Below are positions 35,814-44,724 of a DNA stretch of 64,000 nt, in pieces. The notes below the pieces were generated by a model. That model was not told where the DNA came from, ran no database searches, and saw only the letters and a list, made by a program, of their open reading frames with translations. Origin of the DNA: Rivularia sp963920925 (GTDB lineage Bacteria; Cyanobacteriota; Cyanobacteriia; Cyanobacteriales; Nostocaceae); contig NZ_CAWUDI010000004.1 in NCBI RefSeq assembly GCF_963920925.1, positions 170,893-234,892 of the forward strand, written 5' to 3'. The position numbers and the translations under genes were made by a program. The first letter of the stretch is position 1, and each line of letters begins with the position of its first letter.

Positions 35814-36344
35814 CTAAGCCACCTCAAAAACATTATTAGCGTAAATTACTTCAGGTGCTAAATCAAAAGCAAGTACTCCAGCCAATTCATTCCAAGTTTT
35901 AGCCCCAACAATTCCATCAGCCGTAAGTTTGTCATAATTTTGGAATTTAATTACAGCAGCTTTGGTTTTTGGACCAAAATCACCATCAACAGCACCAACA
36001 TCTAAACTGATTGTCTCTCCTGTTCGTGCTGGTTTCCCTACAGCATCGACTAATAAATTTTGTAATCTTTTAACTTCTTCACCCTTTGAACCTTGTCTTA
36101 AAGTAGGTCTTTGCGATACCCAGAGACTTTGCTGTATACCTACTTCTGTTTCATATCCTAAAATACCATCAGCAACCAGAGCATTATTCTTTTGAAATTC
36201 AACTACAGCAGCTTTAGTTTGCGAACCAAAATCGCCATCAATAGTAGCAGAATAGAATCCTAAAGTTTTTAAACGTTCTTGCAAATGTTTTACTCTTCCT
36301 GTTTCAGGAGAACCTTGTTTGAGAGTTACGAAAGCAATAGTCAT
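35814..36344 (-). CDS. Protein of two peptidoglycan-binding-1 domains
   Basis: 176 residues consisting of two PG_binding_1 helical modules (residues about 15-70, VKHLQERLKTLGFYSATIDGDFGSQTKAAVVEFQKNN; about 85-155, VKRLQNLL...VDGDFGPKTKAAVIKFQNYD). No catalytic domain and no signal peptide are seen. The modules usually bind peptidoglycan stem peptides. The gene neighbours a longer paralogue at 37004-38071 on the same strand. Confidence 0.88.
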   Translation of the reverse strand: MTIAFVTLKQGSPETGRVKHLQERLKTLGFYSATIDGDFGSQTKAAVVEFQKNNALVADGILGYETEVGIQQSLWVSQRPTLRQGSKGEEVKRLQNLLVDAVGKPARTGETISLDVGAVDGDFGPKTKAAVIKFQNYDKLTADGIVGAKTWNELAGVLAFDLAPEVIYANNVFEVA

Positions 36345-36419
36345 GATATTTTACTCTTGATTATAAATGTTATTTTTAACTACAAGCTACTAAGCTTATT
36401 TACGGATTGAGATAAAAAA

Positions 36420-36890
36420 TTAATCTGGTAATTTAATCTTCGGGGAACCAGTTTCTTTGGAAACCCTTTCAATTTGAAAGCCTTCAATATTGTCTTCAAA
36501 CCGATTGAAAACAACTCTAATTTCGTCATAACCGATTGCACTAGAAGCACCTTTAGGCTGATTACACTTCACCCGCATCAAAGTTTGAAAACCACCGTAG
36601 CGCTCGTTAATATAAAAGCTGCGATTACAACCAAAACCAATAAAACCTTCTAACGCTAACTGATTTAGTGCAGCTACACCCATGCGACTATCAATTAACG
36701 ATTTGATTTGATCGACACTTTCTTTCTCATTCATTCGCCGCCATTTATCTTTCGGTTGAGCAGCTTGAGAATGTATTGATTGAGAAATAGTTTGTTTGGG
36801 TGTTGCCGAGACTTGATTATTTACCAACCATAATAATGGACTTGCGATCAAAATCGATGCAATAGCTAATTTTTTCATATAATAATTCAT
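36420..36890 (-). CDS. Secreted hypothetical protein
   Basis: 156 residues with a signal peptide (MKKLAIASILIASPLLWLV...VSA, cleavage near residue 29). The mature part is small and mixed, with two cysteines (FGCNRSFYI and RVKCNQPKG), possibly a periplasmic disulfide. The alternative first Met is four codons earlier. No family is recognised. It is flanked by the two peptidoglycan-binding proteins, so a cell-envelope role is plausible. Confidence 0.6.
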   Translation of the reverse strand: MNYYMKKLAIASILIASPLLWLVNNQVSATPKQTISQSIHSQAAQPKDKWRRMNEKESVDQIKSLIDSRMGVAALNQLALEGFIGFGCNRSFYINERYGGFQTLMRVKCNQPKGASSAIGYDEIRVVFNRFEDNIEGFQIERVSKETGSPKIKLPD

Positions 36891-37003
36891 CCTTGATTTA
36901 CTAATATTATTTTTTGATCGATATGACTTATTCTTACTGTTCCCTGTTCCCTATTATTTAATTTGTTTCCCTCCACGGAAAAGTATGAAGGGAAATTACC
37001 AAA

Positions 37004-38071
37004 TTAACAACCAACTATCGACTCTACTTTTAATTTATAGGTAGCATTACCGCGAGTTCCACCTACATTGATAGAATATTTACCGGCTTCCAAGAAAACC
37101 TGAGAATTGGTTGCTTCTTGTACATAAACTTTGCCATCGCCATATCGAACTAATTCAAATACCGCATTGTTTTCCACAGAAGTAATTACGATTCTAAAAT
37201 CTTGTTCGGGTTCAACTTCTAATCTATAAATAACTGTTTCACCTCTGACTGCTGCATCTTCTACAACTTCAAACTCTTTTCCTTGAGTAAAGTTGAATAA
37301 CTTACCGTAACGGTAACTTAAAAGTTCGTCTATTAACTGCTGATTTAAACCTTCAGAAACCATCGCTTGATAAGTTTGCATTCCCACACATCCATCAGTA
37401 GTTAAACCCCGACGTTGCTGAAAGTTTTTTAGAGCTTGTTCCGTTGCTTGTCCAAAATTACCATCTTCTAAAATCCCACGGGTACTTCCCGAAACGTAAT
37501 TTAAGAATTTTTGTAAAATTAAAACATCACGTCCTTTCTCACCTTTATTAAGCGGTAATTTGATAAATGTATCTGTATTTAATTCACCAAAAAAAGCATT
37601 AACTCTATCTTCGTAAGGTACATCATGAATTTGATGACGATATAAAGCAGCCCAAGTTTGTTTTCCGACAATACCATCTGCTGTCAAACTCCAATTTTGT
37701 TGAAACCAGATTACAGCTTCCTTGGTTTTTCTACCAAAATATCCGTCAGCGGTTAAGCTTTGTAAATCATAAGCGGTAAACATCTCTTGAAGTGCTTTGA
37801 CTTCTTCACCCGTACTACCTTCCCGTAAAACTTCTTTTCCAGACAACCACACATCTTCATCTAGTTGCAAAATTGTTTCCGCATCAACAATTCCATTTGA
37901 CGGAAGATGACTGTAAGGCTGTTGAAACTTAATTAATCCAGCTTTGGTTTTTGCACCAAAAACGCCATCAACAGCACCAAAATAGAAATTAAGCTGTTTT
38001 AAAGCGGATTGTAACTTAGTAACTTTTAATCCAGTTGCGTTGTCTTTGAGAACAATAAAGCTAGTAGTCAT
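37004..38071 (-). CDS. Three peptidoglycan-binding-1 domains plus a PPC-like C-terminal domain
   Basis: 355 residues. PG_binding_1 modules occur at about 15-70, 85-145 and 180-240 (AVDGVFGAKTKAGLIKFQ, TADGYFGRKTKEAVIWFQ and LEDGNFGQATEQALKNFQ). The C-terminal about 90 residues (GETVIYRLEVEPEQDFRIVI ... GKYSINVGGTRGNATYKLKVE) resemble the beta-sandwich PPC domain of secreted bacterial proteins. No hydrolase domain or recognised signal peptide is present, although both domain types are normally extracytoplasmic. It is probably a wall-binding scaffold. Confidence 0.85.
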   Translation of the reverse strand: MTTSFIVLKDNATGLKVTKLQSALKQLNFYFGAVDGVFGAKTKAGLIKFQQPYSHLPSNGIVDAETILQLDEDVWLSGKEVLREGSTGEEVKALQEMFTAYDLQSLTADGYFGRKTKEAVIWFQQNWSLTADGIVGKQTWAALYRHQIHDVPYEDRVNAFFGELNTDTFIKLPLNKGEKGRDVLILQKFLNYVSGSTRGILEDGNFGQATEQALKNFQQRRGLTTDGCVGMQTYQAMVSEGLNQQLIDELLSYRYGKLFNFTQGKEFEVVEDAAVRGETVIYRLEVEPEQDFRIVITSVENNAVFELVRYGDGKVYVQEATNSQVFLEAGKYSINVGGTRGNATYKLKVESIVGC

Positions 38072-38181
38072 CGTACTTTGGGTAGTTGTATTTGTTTTGC
38101 TCCTATGACTACATACACCTTTTGAGGTTTCCGGAAATATACAGAGATTTTCTAGGTAATTAATTATTTCCTGAAAAATTA

Positions 38182-38741
38182 TTACTGGATAAAATTCCAG
38201 CGCAAAGGTGGATTTAAAATACCTTTATTATTTTGAAGTGAACGGACTTTAAAAGAATAGGCTTGCAAATGATAATCATAAGCATAAGCCCAATTTTGTT
38301 CGTAAATTCCAATATCGAGCAAATATTCACCACTGGTTAAATCTAATCTGTCAAAATCCAATTTTATTTGTCCTTTACCCTGAGTATTAGGTAATAATAC
38401 TCCCATGTCAATAGTATTTATATCAAGGCATTTTTGATTATCAAAAGTATTTATAGTTATACTAAAAATTGGCGAATCAATAGCTTTATTCGAGAAATAT
38501 TCAATTATCAAACTGAGAGAATCGCCACTATTTATTTCATCGTCTGGTAGGAAAATAACATCAGTAATTTCAACTTCTAAAGAACCAAAGCGGTTTTCAT
38601 TCATTCGCAACTCTACACCCGATGCAGTCATTTGCGTTGGTTTGTGTGGGGTGCGCTGTTGAGTTTGCGTTTGCATTTCGCTCACATATTGCAAAGCTAC
38701 TACTTTTGGTTCCCCGTAAGCCAATATCTTACCCTGACATT
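38182..38741 (-). pseudogene. Wzt-like ABC exporter C-terminal remnant
   Basis: The frame encodes QGKILAYGEPKVVALQYVSEMQ, the last residues of an ABC-2 polysaccharide-exporter ATPase (Wzt). A beta-sandwich glycan-binding C-terminal domain follows (about 140 residues, with FGSLEVEITDVIFLPDDE, INSGDSLSLIIEYF and LTSGEYLLDIGIYEQ). The nucleotide-binding domain is missing. A TTG at 38724 could start a 180-residue protein, but more likely this is a deletion remnant fused to the GT2 fragment upstream. Confidence 0.72.
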
Positions 38742-38999
38742 CTGCTGTTGTAGTAAAATTACTCGACTATCTTTTTGAGCAATTGATTTTACAATTTCTG
38801 CTGTTTTATCTTGCGAACCATCGTCTATGACTAAAACTTCGATATTTTTATAAGTTTGAGATAAAACTGATTCTAATGTTTTCAACATAAATTTTTCTGC
38901 ATTGTATGCCGGAATAATTACTGAAACTAAAGGAGTTAAATTAGTTAGCGTAGCTAACCGATAATACTTTTCATTTCTTGTTAAACTTTGGATTCTCAT
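38700..38999 (-). pseudogene. GT2 family glycosyltransferase, N-terminal fragment
   Basis: The frame encodes the first about 90 residues of a GT-A glycosyltransferase: LVSVIIPAYNAEKFMLKTLESVLSQTYKNIEVLVIDDGSQDKTAEIV. At QQQN the conserved sequence stops (expected QGVAxARN), and the frame runs out into the Wzt segment. The catalytic DxD region and acceptor domain are absent. Confidence 0.78.
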
Positions 39000-39320
39000 T
39001 TGCCTTCCTATATTTGCAAACTTTTACTCCTATCTTGCACCCACCGAATAAACCCATAAATAGATAACACACAATAAAAAGAATACATCAATCAAATTAT
39101 AATCGACAAAAAACAAGAGTTACAAAAAATACTTGTTTTTACGTACTTCATACATTTATTTGCCTCAATCAATGGTTATTTGATTAGTTTTACATAAGAA
39201 TAGAAGTACTTATCTGACTATACTCTTAAGTGTATTTACGCTTCTTAAATTTTATTGCTGTTTAAAGTACTATGTTTATAGTTTTATTTATTACTTTAAG
39301 TGGTTAGAATCTCAGAGTAG
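39000..39320. other. AT-rich spacer in decayed glycan locus
   Basis: About 320 bases without a gene, repeat or RNA signal that I can identify. Confidence 0.4.
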
Positions 39321-40607
39321 TTATAAATCTACTACTAAATCTAAAAATACTTTTTCCTTCTCGCTTCTTTCTAACATCTGCCCTTTACTTTGTTTCTTAA
39401 AGGTGAGATTTTCAAAGGTTTCTAAATGTAAAGAATTAATCGATTTTAAATACCAAAAGACAACAAGTAATGGTAAAACATATTTATCCCAAGGAAATGC
39501 TTTCATCATCAAACCGCAGTTGACTAATAAAATCCAAAAAGTAATATCAATCCGACGATAAAATCGTAAAGCTGCTATAAGTGCTAGAACATAATATAAA
39601 GTCAGTTTTGAAAAATCATTTGGTAATTTTTCGGCGACATTAGTTAATATTCCGTGGGTTTGTAACGGTGGAAATATTGCAAAAAGTATGAGTAAAACAA
39701 AAGCGAATAAACAATTTTTTAGGGTAAGTAGTTTTCGACTCTCAATAAGAGGAGAAAAGAGACTGCGCGTATGAAACAAACATAATTCCGGAATTACAAA
39801 ATACAATCCGACACAAGCCAGAAAGTACAAGCTACTGTCAGGTGCAACAGCAAATAAACTTTGCTGTACTTCTGGTGTAGGTGACTGAGCAAGTCCGCTT
39901 TGAGGCGCAATACCATTAAAGAATAAAAACCATCCTAAAATTGAGAATGAAGCAATCAATGGCATTAATAATCGAGTTGACATTGCATTTTTATTTTGTG
40001 ATTTTGTACGCGATATATTTACCTGACTTTTCAAGACATTAAATAGTTCAAAGGCAAGTAGAGATACAGGAAAAACCAACATATATTGACGAGATGCAAT
40101 TGCCAAAATGAAAGCAATACCACTAAGAATATTTAAAGCCCGAATGTAGAGAATAAAGCCTAATAGTACGAAGAAAGTAGCAATAATATCGGTATATAAA
40201 TGACTGCTCAACCAAATATAGTAAGGACATAACAATAAACCAATAACTGCAAGCAGTGATTTTTTCTGATTACCCGGTTGAGAAAGTCCGATAGTACAGG
40301 TGATAAAAAACGAAATAATTAGATTTAAAAATCTTCCTGCAAAAATTCCACCTTTAAAAAGATATTCTAAAATCCCAAAAATAATAAATGGTAGCGGTGT
40401 ATTCAGTTCACCGTAATTTCTTAATAGATTCAAGTCAGGAATCAAATTATTGCTAAAAAGTAAGCTTGTTTCCCAATAATGTTTTTCATCCCATATAGGT
40501 GTAAATTGCAGCCTATTTTGAACAATAAATAGTACCAAATACAGAATAATACTCGCTAACAAAAAGAATATTTTAAATTTGAAATTACGAGATTTTGATA
40601 TTTCCAT
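39321..40607 (-). CDS. Multi-pass membrane protein, GT-C glycosyltransferase-like
   Basis: 428 residues with about ten hydrophobic helices. After the first helix comes PIWDEKHYWETSLLF, an acidic loop like the catalytic first loop of GT-C enzymes such as ALG10/DIE2 (WDEMFH-type). LNTPLPFIIFGILEYLF and SSHLYTDIIATFFVLLGF continue the resemblance. It probably transfers a sugar from a lipid donor on the periplasmic face. It is the only apparently intact gene left in this glycan-associated segment. The assignment to a specific family is tentative. Confidence 0.6.
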   Translation of the reverse strand: MEISKSRNFKFKIFFLLASIILYLVLFIVQNRLQFTPIWDEKHYWETSLLFSNNLIPDLNLLRNYGELNTPLPFIIFGILEYLFKGGIFAGRFLNLIISFFITCTIGLSQPGNQKKSLLAVIGLLLCPYYIWLSSHLYTDIIATFFVLLGFILYIRALNILSGIAFILAIASRQYMLVFPVSLLAFELFNVLKSQVNISRTKSQNKNAMSTRLLMPLIASFSILGWFLFFNGIAPQSGLAQSPTPEVQQSLFAVAPDSSLYFLACVGLYFVIPELCLFHTRSLFSPLIESRKLLTLKNCLFAFVLLILFAIFPPLQTHGILTNVAEKLPNDFSKLTLYYVLALIAALRFYRRIDITFWILLVNCGLMMKAFPWDKYVLPLLVVFWYLKSINSLHLETFENLTFKKQSKGQMLERSEKEKVFLDLVVDL

Positions 40608-40690
40608 TGGTAGAAAAAAGATGAAGTTTGTATTAATAGATGCACCTGATAAAAATTTATTTCAATAAAATTAGGTCGTCTTTTTTTTAC

Positions 40691-41011
40691 TTAGTTGTAA
40701 ACTCTTCGAGGATATTGAAAAAACTTGCCTTGGTAGTAGATACCAGACAAACGCGGTATTTTAATTAATTTATCTCCCAATACCTCATTCCACAATTGTT
40801 GTACTTCTGCAACTTTGGTAAACAATCTATGTCCGCCAATATCAAAGTAATAAGCTTTATAGGTTTCGGTACGAGAAATTCCACCTACCTTGTCTGCTTG
40901 TTCTAAAACAATCGGTTGAATACCTTTTTTAACCAATTCGTAAGCAGCAGTTAATCCAAGCGGAGCAGCCCTAATAACTACAACAGAATTGGGCTTCTTT
41001 TTTTTTGACAT
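40691..41011 (-). pseudogene. FAD-dependent amine oxidase/mutase-like N-terminal fragment
   Basis: 106 residues encode the start of an FAD-binding protein: AAYELVKKGIQPIVLEQADKVGGISRT and YYFDIGGHRLFTK, as in UDP-galactopyranose mutase-like and protoporphyrinogen-oxidase-like flavoproteins of glycan loci. The dinucleotide motif expected as GAGPAG reads VVVIRAAPLGLT, so two key glycines are lost. The remaining about 400 residues are absent. It is a decayed remnant. Confidence 0.72.
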
Positions 41012-41772
41012 CTAGGTGTTTTTGTAACTTTATTAAGTACAACAGTGGTAGATTACACCCAGTATTAACCGATTAAATAAAGATAACTTAAAATCTATTT
41101 AGATTCGTTTCTCCAGCGTCATACTTATTTTTGATTCATGCTGGTAAACTGAACGATAACTGTGGATGTAAATAATTCATTCCAACAGTGTTTACTAGTC
41201 CCTAATATAAACGCGAATTCACAATAAATTGAAGAACATTAATGTCAGAAAATAACTCTTAAAGCAACCCAAAAACCATGCTTTTGATAGAAAAAGCGAT
41301 AAATAAGTAGATTAAATCTTAATAGCAGCAGACTAAAGACTGAAGCAATTACTAAAAATACAGAACACCACCAAGCTGCTTAAATAAACAGTGACAAAAA
41401 CTAGTGCCACCATTATGAACAAAGATAATTACCGAGACAGCGTAATCAACACGATCGGTCATTTTCCTCTAATTTACTTGCAAACAATAAAACAGTATTT
41501 ATACTAAGTCTTAGTCATAGGTTCCGGTATTTGAGCAATTACCTTAGTAATAATACTAACTTAAATATCTTCATCAGTAATTTTATTTACATTTACAAAA
41601 AGTTTATACAAAGCTTCTTTTTGTAAAGTTTTCATGAAGTGCGTATTTTTAGCATTTCGTCTTATTGCTTACTGCTCTAAAAGAAAATTAAGTCGTACTT
41701 GTAAAAAAGAGAGACGTAGGAATACACCCAGTCTCTATATTAGTTATGATGATGAGTTGAAGAAGAACAAAA
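41012..41772. other. Long AT-rich intergenic region
   Basis: About 760 bases. The only items seen are a 30-codon frame at 41415-41507 (too short to call) and a degenerate GAGACGTAG hairpin at 41709-41735. It may be the footprint of the deletion that removed the rest of the flavoprotein gene. Confidence 0.45.
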
Positions 41773-42066
41773 TTACTGAAACTTATCCATTGCACTCTTA
41801 AAAGCAACATTCAAATCATTCCAAGCACTTTCAAAGCCTACTTTCAAATCTTGCCAAGCATCTTCAGAAGCTTTGCCAATTTCATCTAACTTAGCTTGTG
41901 CTTCATTGCGCTTGCCAGATAAATCTTCGATCATTTTATTGTACTCAATTGCAGCATCAGCATTAGCTTCAGCAGCTTTTGCCTTCATTCGATCGATTTG
42001 AGCATTGAGGTTATCAAGTTGAGCTTTTACTTTCTGTTGATACGCTTGCTTTGTTTCTGGTTGCAT
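41773..42066 (-). CDS. Small coiled-coil protein
   Basis: 97 residues, almost entirely helical with heptads (QKVKAQLDNLNAQIDRMKAKAAEANADAAIEYNKMIEDLSGKRNEAQAKLDEI) and amphipathic C-terminal repeats (AWQDLKVGFESAWNDLNVAFKSA). Such short coiled-coil proteins are common in cyanobacteria, and apolipoprotein-like amphipathic helices may touch membranes. The function is unknown. The start and composition are convincing. Confidence 0.72.
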   Translation of the reverse strand: MQPETKQAYQQKVKAQLDNLNAQIDRMKAKAAEANADAAIEYNKMIEDLSGKRNEAQAKLDEIGKASEDAWQDLKVGFESAWNDLNVAFKSAMDKFQ

Positions 42067-42147
42067 GAAACTTATCTCTTTGTAAAAACTTAACTGGATT
42101 ACGCAGTGGTAGTATAAGGATTATTCAGCGGCGTTTCTATGTATTTT

Positions 42148-42684
42148 TTATACAAATTCCAACTCTTTTGTAATATTCCATTTCTTATTTTCATGTTTTA
42201 ACAGCGTCAACTTTTCAGCGTTGAACTCGAAATGCAATTCCCGGTTTTCAAACTCCGCCCAAGCTGCTTTAAAATTACTTTTCTTCAAATCCTTAAAAGC
42301 AACCGTCATGTGAGGAGTAAAACCGCGAGATTTTCCAATTTTGTCAACTATCCCTAAATTAGTTTCTAAATAATTTATTAAATCAATTTGCAAATTTATC
42401 AACTCTGGAGTTTTAACTACATCAATATATATAACCCGAGGAACAAATGCATTATAACCATCGAGGATGATTGGGATTGAATTTCGTCCCATAACAAACT
42501 TCTGCAAACATTCTTCCAAGGCGGTTAATTTATTCGTATCCCATTCAAAAGGAGGTTGCAAAGTAATATGTGGTGGCGATTTGAAAGCGTGCTTGCTATC
42601 GTAGTTGTCAGCAAAATGCTGCTTAATCTGGGTAGCATAATCTTGAATATCCTGCGGTGGTAGTAATGCGATGAAGTAGAGCAT
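42148..42684 (-). CDS. 2H phosphoesterase / 2'-5' RNA ligase family protein
   Basis: 178 residues with both HxT motifs of the 2H superfamily: PPHITLQPPF (residues about 40-49) and TPHMTVAFK (about 125-133), at normal spacing. Members hydrolyse 2',3'-cyclic phosphates or join 2'-5' RNA ends. The gene is alone. The start MLYFIALLPP is fixed by the conserved first strand. Confidence 0.88.
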   Translation of the reverse strand: MLYFIALLPPQDIQDYATQIKQHFADNYDSKHAFKSPPHITLQPPFEWDTNKLTALEECLQKFVMGRNSIPIILDGYNAFVPRVIYIDVVKTPELINLQIDLINYLETNLGIVDKIGKSRGFTPHMTVAFKDLKKSNFKAAWAEFENRELHFEFNAEKLTLLKHENKKWNITKELEFV

Positions 42685-42977
42685 TTTCAGTTAGCAGTGA
42701 GCAGTTATCAATTAACAGCGAACAATTATAGTTTTAACTCCTAACTATTTACCAATTCCCAATCCCCAATGCCCAATCCCCAATTCCCTTAACAATTTTT
42801 TCATATTGTCATTTCTGTGTCACATTTGTATGGGATTGTTTACACAATTGAATTCAGGGTAACAGAGTAATGAATCCACTCTTGCTATGGAAGAAGAGGA
42901 AGAATTTTTTCATCAGTCCCGAGACTGAAATATGGCTGTTAGTATCATAAATTTTCTCATCAAAGGATGGTACTAAC

Positions 42978-43193
42978 ATGAGTAAATCAAGAGATAAACG
43001 AACCGTATCGCTCAAATTATCGCAAAAACAGGCTTCTCAACCGCAAGTTGCTTTGGGATTAATTGATGCTGTTGCAATAATTGTGGGGATTGTTATCGGA
43101 GCGGGTATTTTTGAAACTCCTACTCTGGTTGCAGCAAATGCTGGTAATCCGATTGTGGTAATTGGGCTGTGGTTTGCTGGTGGCGTTTTTTAA
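42978..43193 (+). pseudogene. APC-family amino acid permease, N-terminal fragment
   Basis: 71 residues encode the cytoplasmic start and first helices of an amino acid/polyamine permease: LGLIDAVAIIVGIVIGAGIFETPTLVAANAGNP, the conserved IGxGIF helix. The frame ends after LWFAGGVF, where the family normally continues for about 380 residues. The ribosome-binding site of the next gene follows within three bases. It is a truncated remnant, possibly still translated as a leader. Confidence 0.75.
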
Positions 43194-43206
43194 TTAAGGA
43201 GAAAAT

Positions 43207-43860
43207 ATGATGATTGTAGAACGTATCAAAACTTTAGTTGTTATTGGTTTGGGTGTTACTACTTTCTTGACGATTGGCTGTAGCAAACAGAATGTTCAAG
43301 CCGAATCAAACTCTACATTACAAGCCGATACACCATCAGTAATTACCTCAGAAACACCGCGTGCAGATGTACCTTATGTACCGACGGCGACTGAAGTTGT
43401 CGAGCAAATGCTGACAATGGCTAAGGTTTCTAGTAATGATATTGTCTACGATTTAGGTAGCGGTGATGGACGCATTCCCATTACTGCCGTGAAAAAATAC
43501 AACGCTAAAAAAGCCACTGGTGTCGAAATCAATCCAGCATTAGTCCAAAAAAGCCAAAATAATGCAAAAGAAGCCGGTGTCAGCGATAGAGTAAATTTTT
43601 TGCAGCAAGATTTATTTAAAACAGATTTAAGCGATGCAACGGTTGTAACACTTTATTTATTACCCGAAGTTAACTTGAAATTACGACCAAAGTTATTGCA
43701 AGAACTCAAACCCGGTACCCGCATCGTTTCACACGCTTTTGACATGGGAGAATGGAAACCCGAACGTGTCGAGCAAGTAAAAGGTAAAAATGGTGGCACC
43801 TATACCATTTACCAATGGACAGTACCGGAAAACGTTCCTAAAAACTTATTGTCGAGTTAG
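43207..43860 (+). CDS. Lipoprotein-type SAM-dependent methyltransferase
   Basis: 217 residues. A lipobox-like signal (VVIGLGVTTFLTIGCSKQ, Cys at about residue 25) is followed by a low-complexity Ser/Thr region. The methyltransferase domain then has PYVPTATEVVEQMLTMAKV, IVYDLGSGDGRIPITAVKKY (motif I), ATGVEINPALVQKS (acidic SAM contact) and VVTLYLLPEVNLKLRPKLLQELKPGTRIVSH. The domain resembles the class I enzymes near protein-lysine methyltransferases such as ATPSCKMT. The start at 43207 has AAGGAG at 43196-43201. Export would separate it from cytoplasmic SAM, which is unexplained. Confidence 0.85.
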   Translation: MMIVERIKTLVVIGLGVTTFLTIGCSKQNVQAESNSTLQADTPSVITSETPRADVPYVPTATEVVEQMLTMAKVSSNDIVYDLGSGDGRIPITAVKKYNAKKATGVEINPALVQKSQNNAKEAGVSDRVNFLQQDLFKTDLSDATVVTLYLLPEVNLKLRPKLLQELKPGTRIVSHAFDMGEWKPERVEQVKGKNGGTYTIYQWTVPENVPKNLLSS

Positions 43861-43947
43861 TTGATGATCCACACCCTCCGGGTGAAAGTTGATAGTTGTT
43901 GATTTTTCTTTATCGAGCAACCACCAACCACTAACAAAATTTGCCAA

Positions 43948-43963
43948 CATCCATACTGGTATG
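43948..43963. promoter_or_regulatory. TetR operator-like site upstream of the RND regulator
   Basis: CATCCATACTGGTATG matches 13 of 16 bases of the palindrome at 44656-44671, and lies 32 bases before the TetR start. Confidence 0.55.
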
Positions 43964-43995
43964 TATGATAGATAATCATATATATTCGTTTAATT

Positions 43996-44601
43996 ATGGC
44001 AACTGTTGTAGAGCATAGAGAAACTAAACAAAAGCTTCTAGAAACTGCTTTGGATTTAATCTGGGAGAATAATTACGATTGCGTGGGAATTGTCCAGATT
44101 TGCACGCAATCAGGAGTTACTAAAGGTGCTTTTTATCACTACTTTAAATCAAAGTCCGATCTAGCAGCAGCAGGATTAGAAGCACGGTGGCTAAACGTTA
44201 GAAATAGTTTTGACCGCGTGTTTTCTCCGCAAAATACATCTTTAGAAAGAGTTGATTATTACTGTGACCTGATAATATCCATGCAGGCAGAAAAACACGC
44301 TCAAACCGGACGGGTGCTTGGCTGTCCATTTATCTCTACTGGGCAAAGTACCAGCGAAGATAAAATTAAAAGCATTTCTGTGGAGATTACTGAGCGCATG
44401 ACTAAATATTTTACTTCCCTTGTTGTGGATGCTCAACGAGAGGGTATAGTAGACAAGGATTTAGATGCAGCGGACATTGCTCGATATATGTATGTATTTG
44501 TACAAGGTGTTTTGACTATAGGTAGAGTTAAAAATGATTTGGAGTTTATTAAAACTGATTTGAAACCAGGATTATTAAAAATATTAGGTGTATCGGAATA
44601 A
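43996..44601 (+). CDS. TetR/AcrR-family transcriptional regulator of RND operon
   Basis: 201 residues. The DNA-binding domain has KLLETALDLIWENNYDCVGIVQICTQSGVTKGAFYHYFKSKSDLA. The C-terminal domain contains GRVLGCPFISTG, seen in the NemR/AcuR-like group. Palindromes of one type precede this gene and the adaptor gene downstream, so it probably represses itself and the efflux genes, and is relieved by a small toxic ligand. Confidence 0.93.
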   Translation: MATVVEHRETKQKLLETALDLIWENNYDCVGIVQICTQSGVTKGAFYHYFKSKSDLAAAGLEARWLNVRNSFDRVFSPQNTSLERVDYYCDLIISMQAEKHAQTGRVLGCPFISTGQSTSEDKIKSISVEITERMTKYFTSLVVDAQREGIVDKDLDAADIARYMYVFVQGVLTIGRVKNDLEFIKTDLKPGLLKILGVSE

Positions 44602-44655
44602 AAAAGGGAATGGGGAACGGAAAACAGTAAGAAAAACAAAAAAATTAACTATTAA

Positions 44656-44671
44656 CATACCAACTGGTATG
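44656..44671. promoter_or_regulatory. TetR operator-like palindrome upstream of efflux operon
   Basis: CATACCAACTGGTATG is a perfect 6+6 inverted repeat (CATACC-N4-GGTATG) between the TetR gene and the membrane-fusion gene. Confidence 0.62.
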
Positions 44672-44724
44672 CATATTGTTTTCAAATATTAAGCCAAATC
44701 ATAACTCAAATATCCGAAAAAATC

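Noticed and set aside
41415..41507. 30-codon frame MNKDNYRDSVINTIGHF
   Set aside because: Too short to separate from chance, no ribosome-binding site of note.
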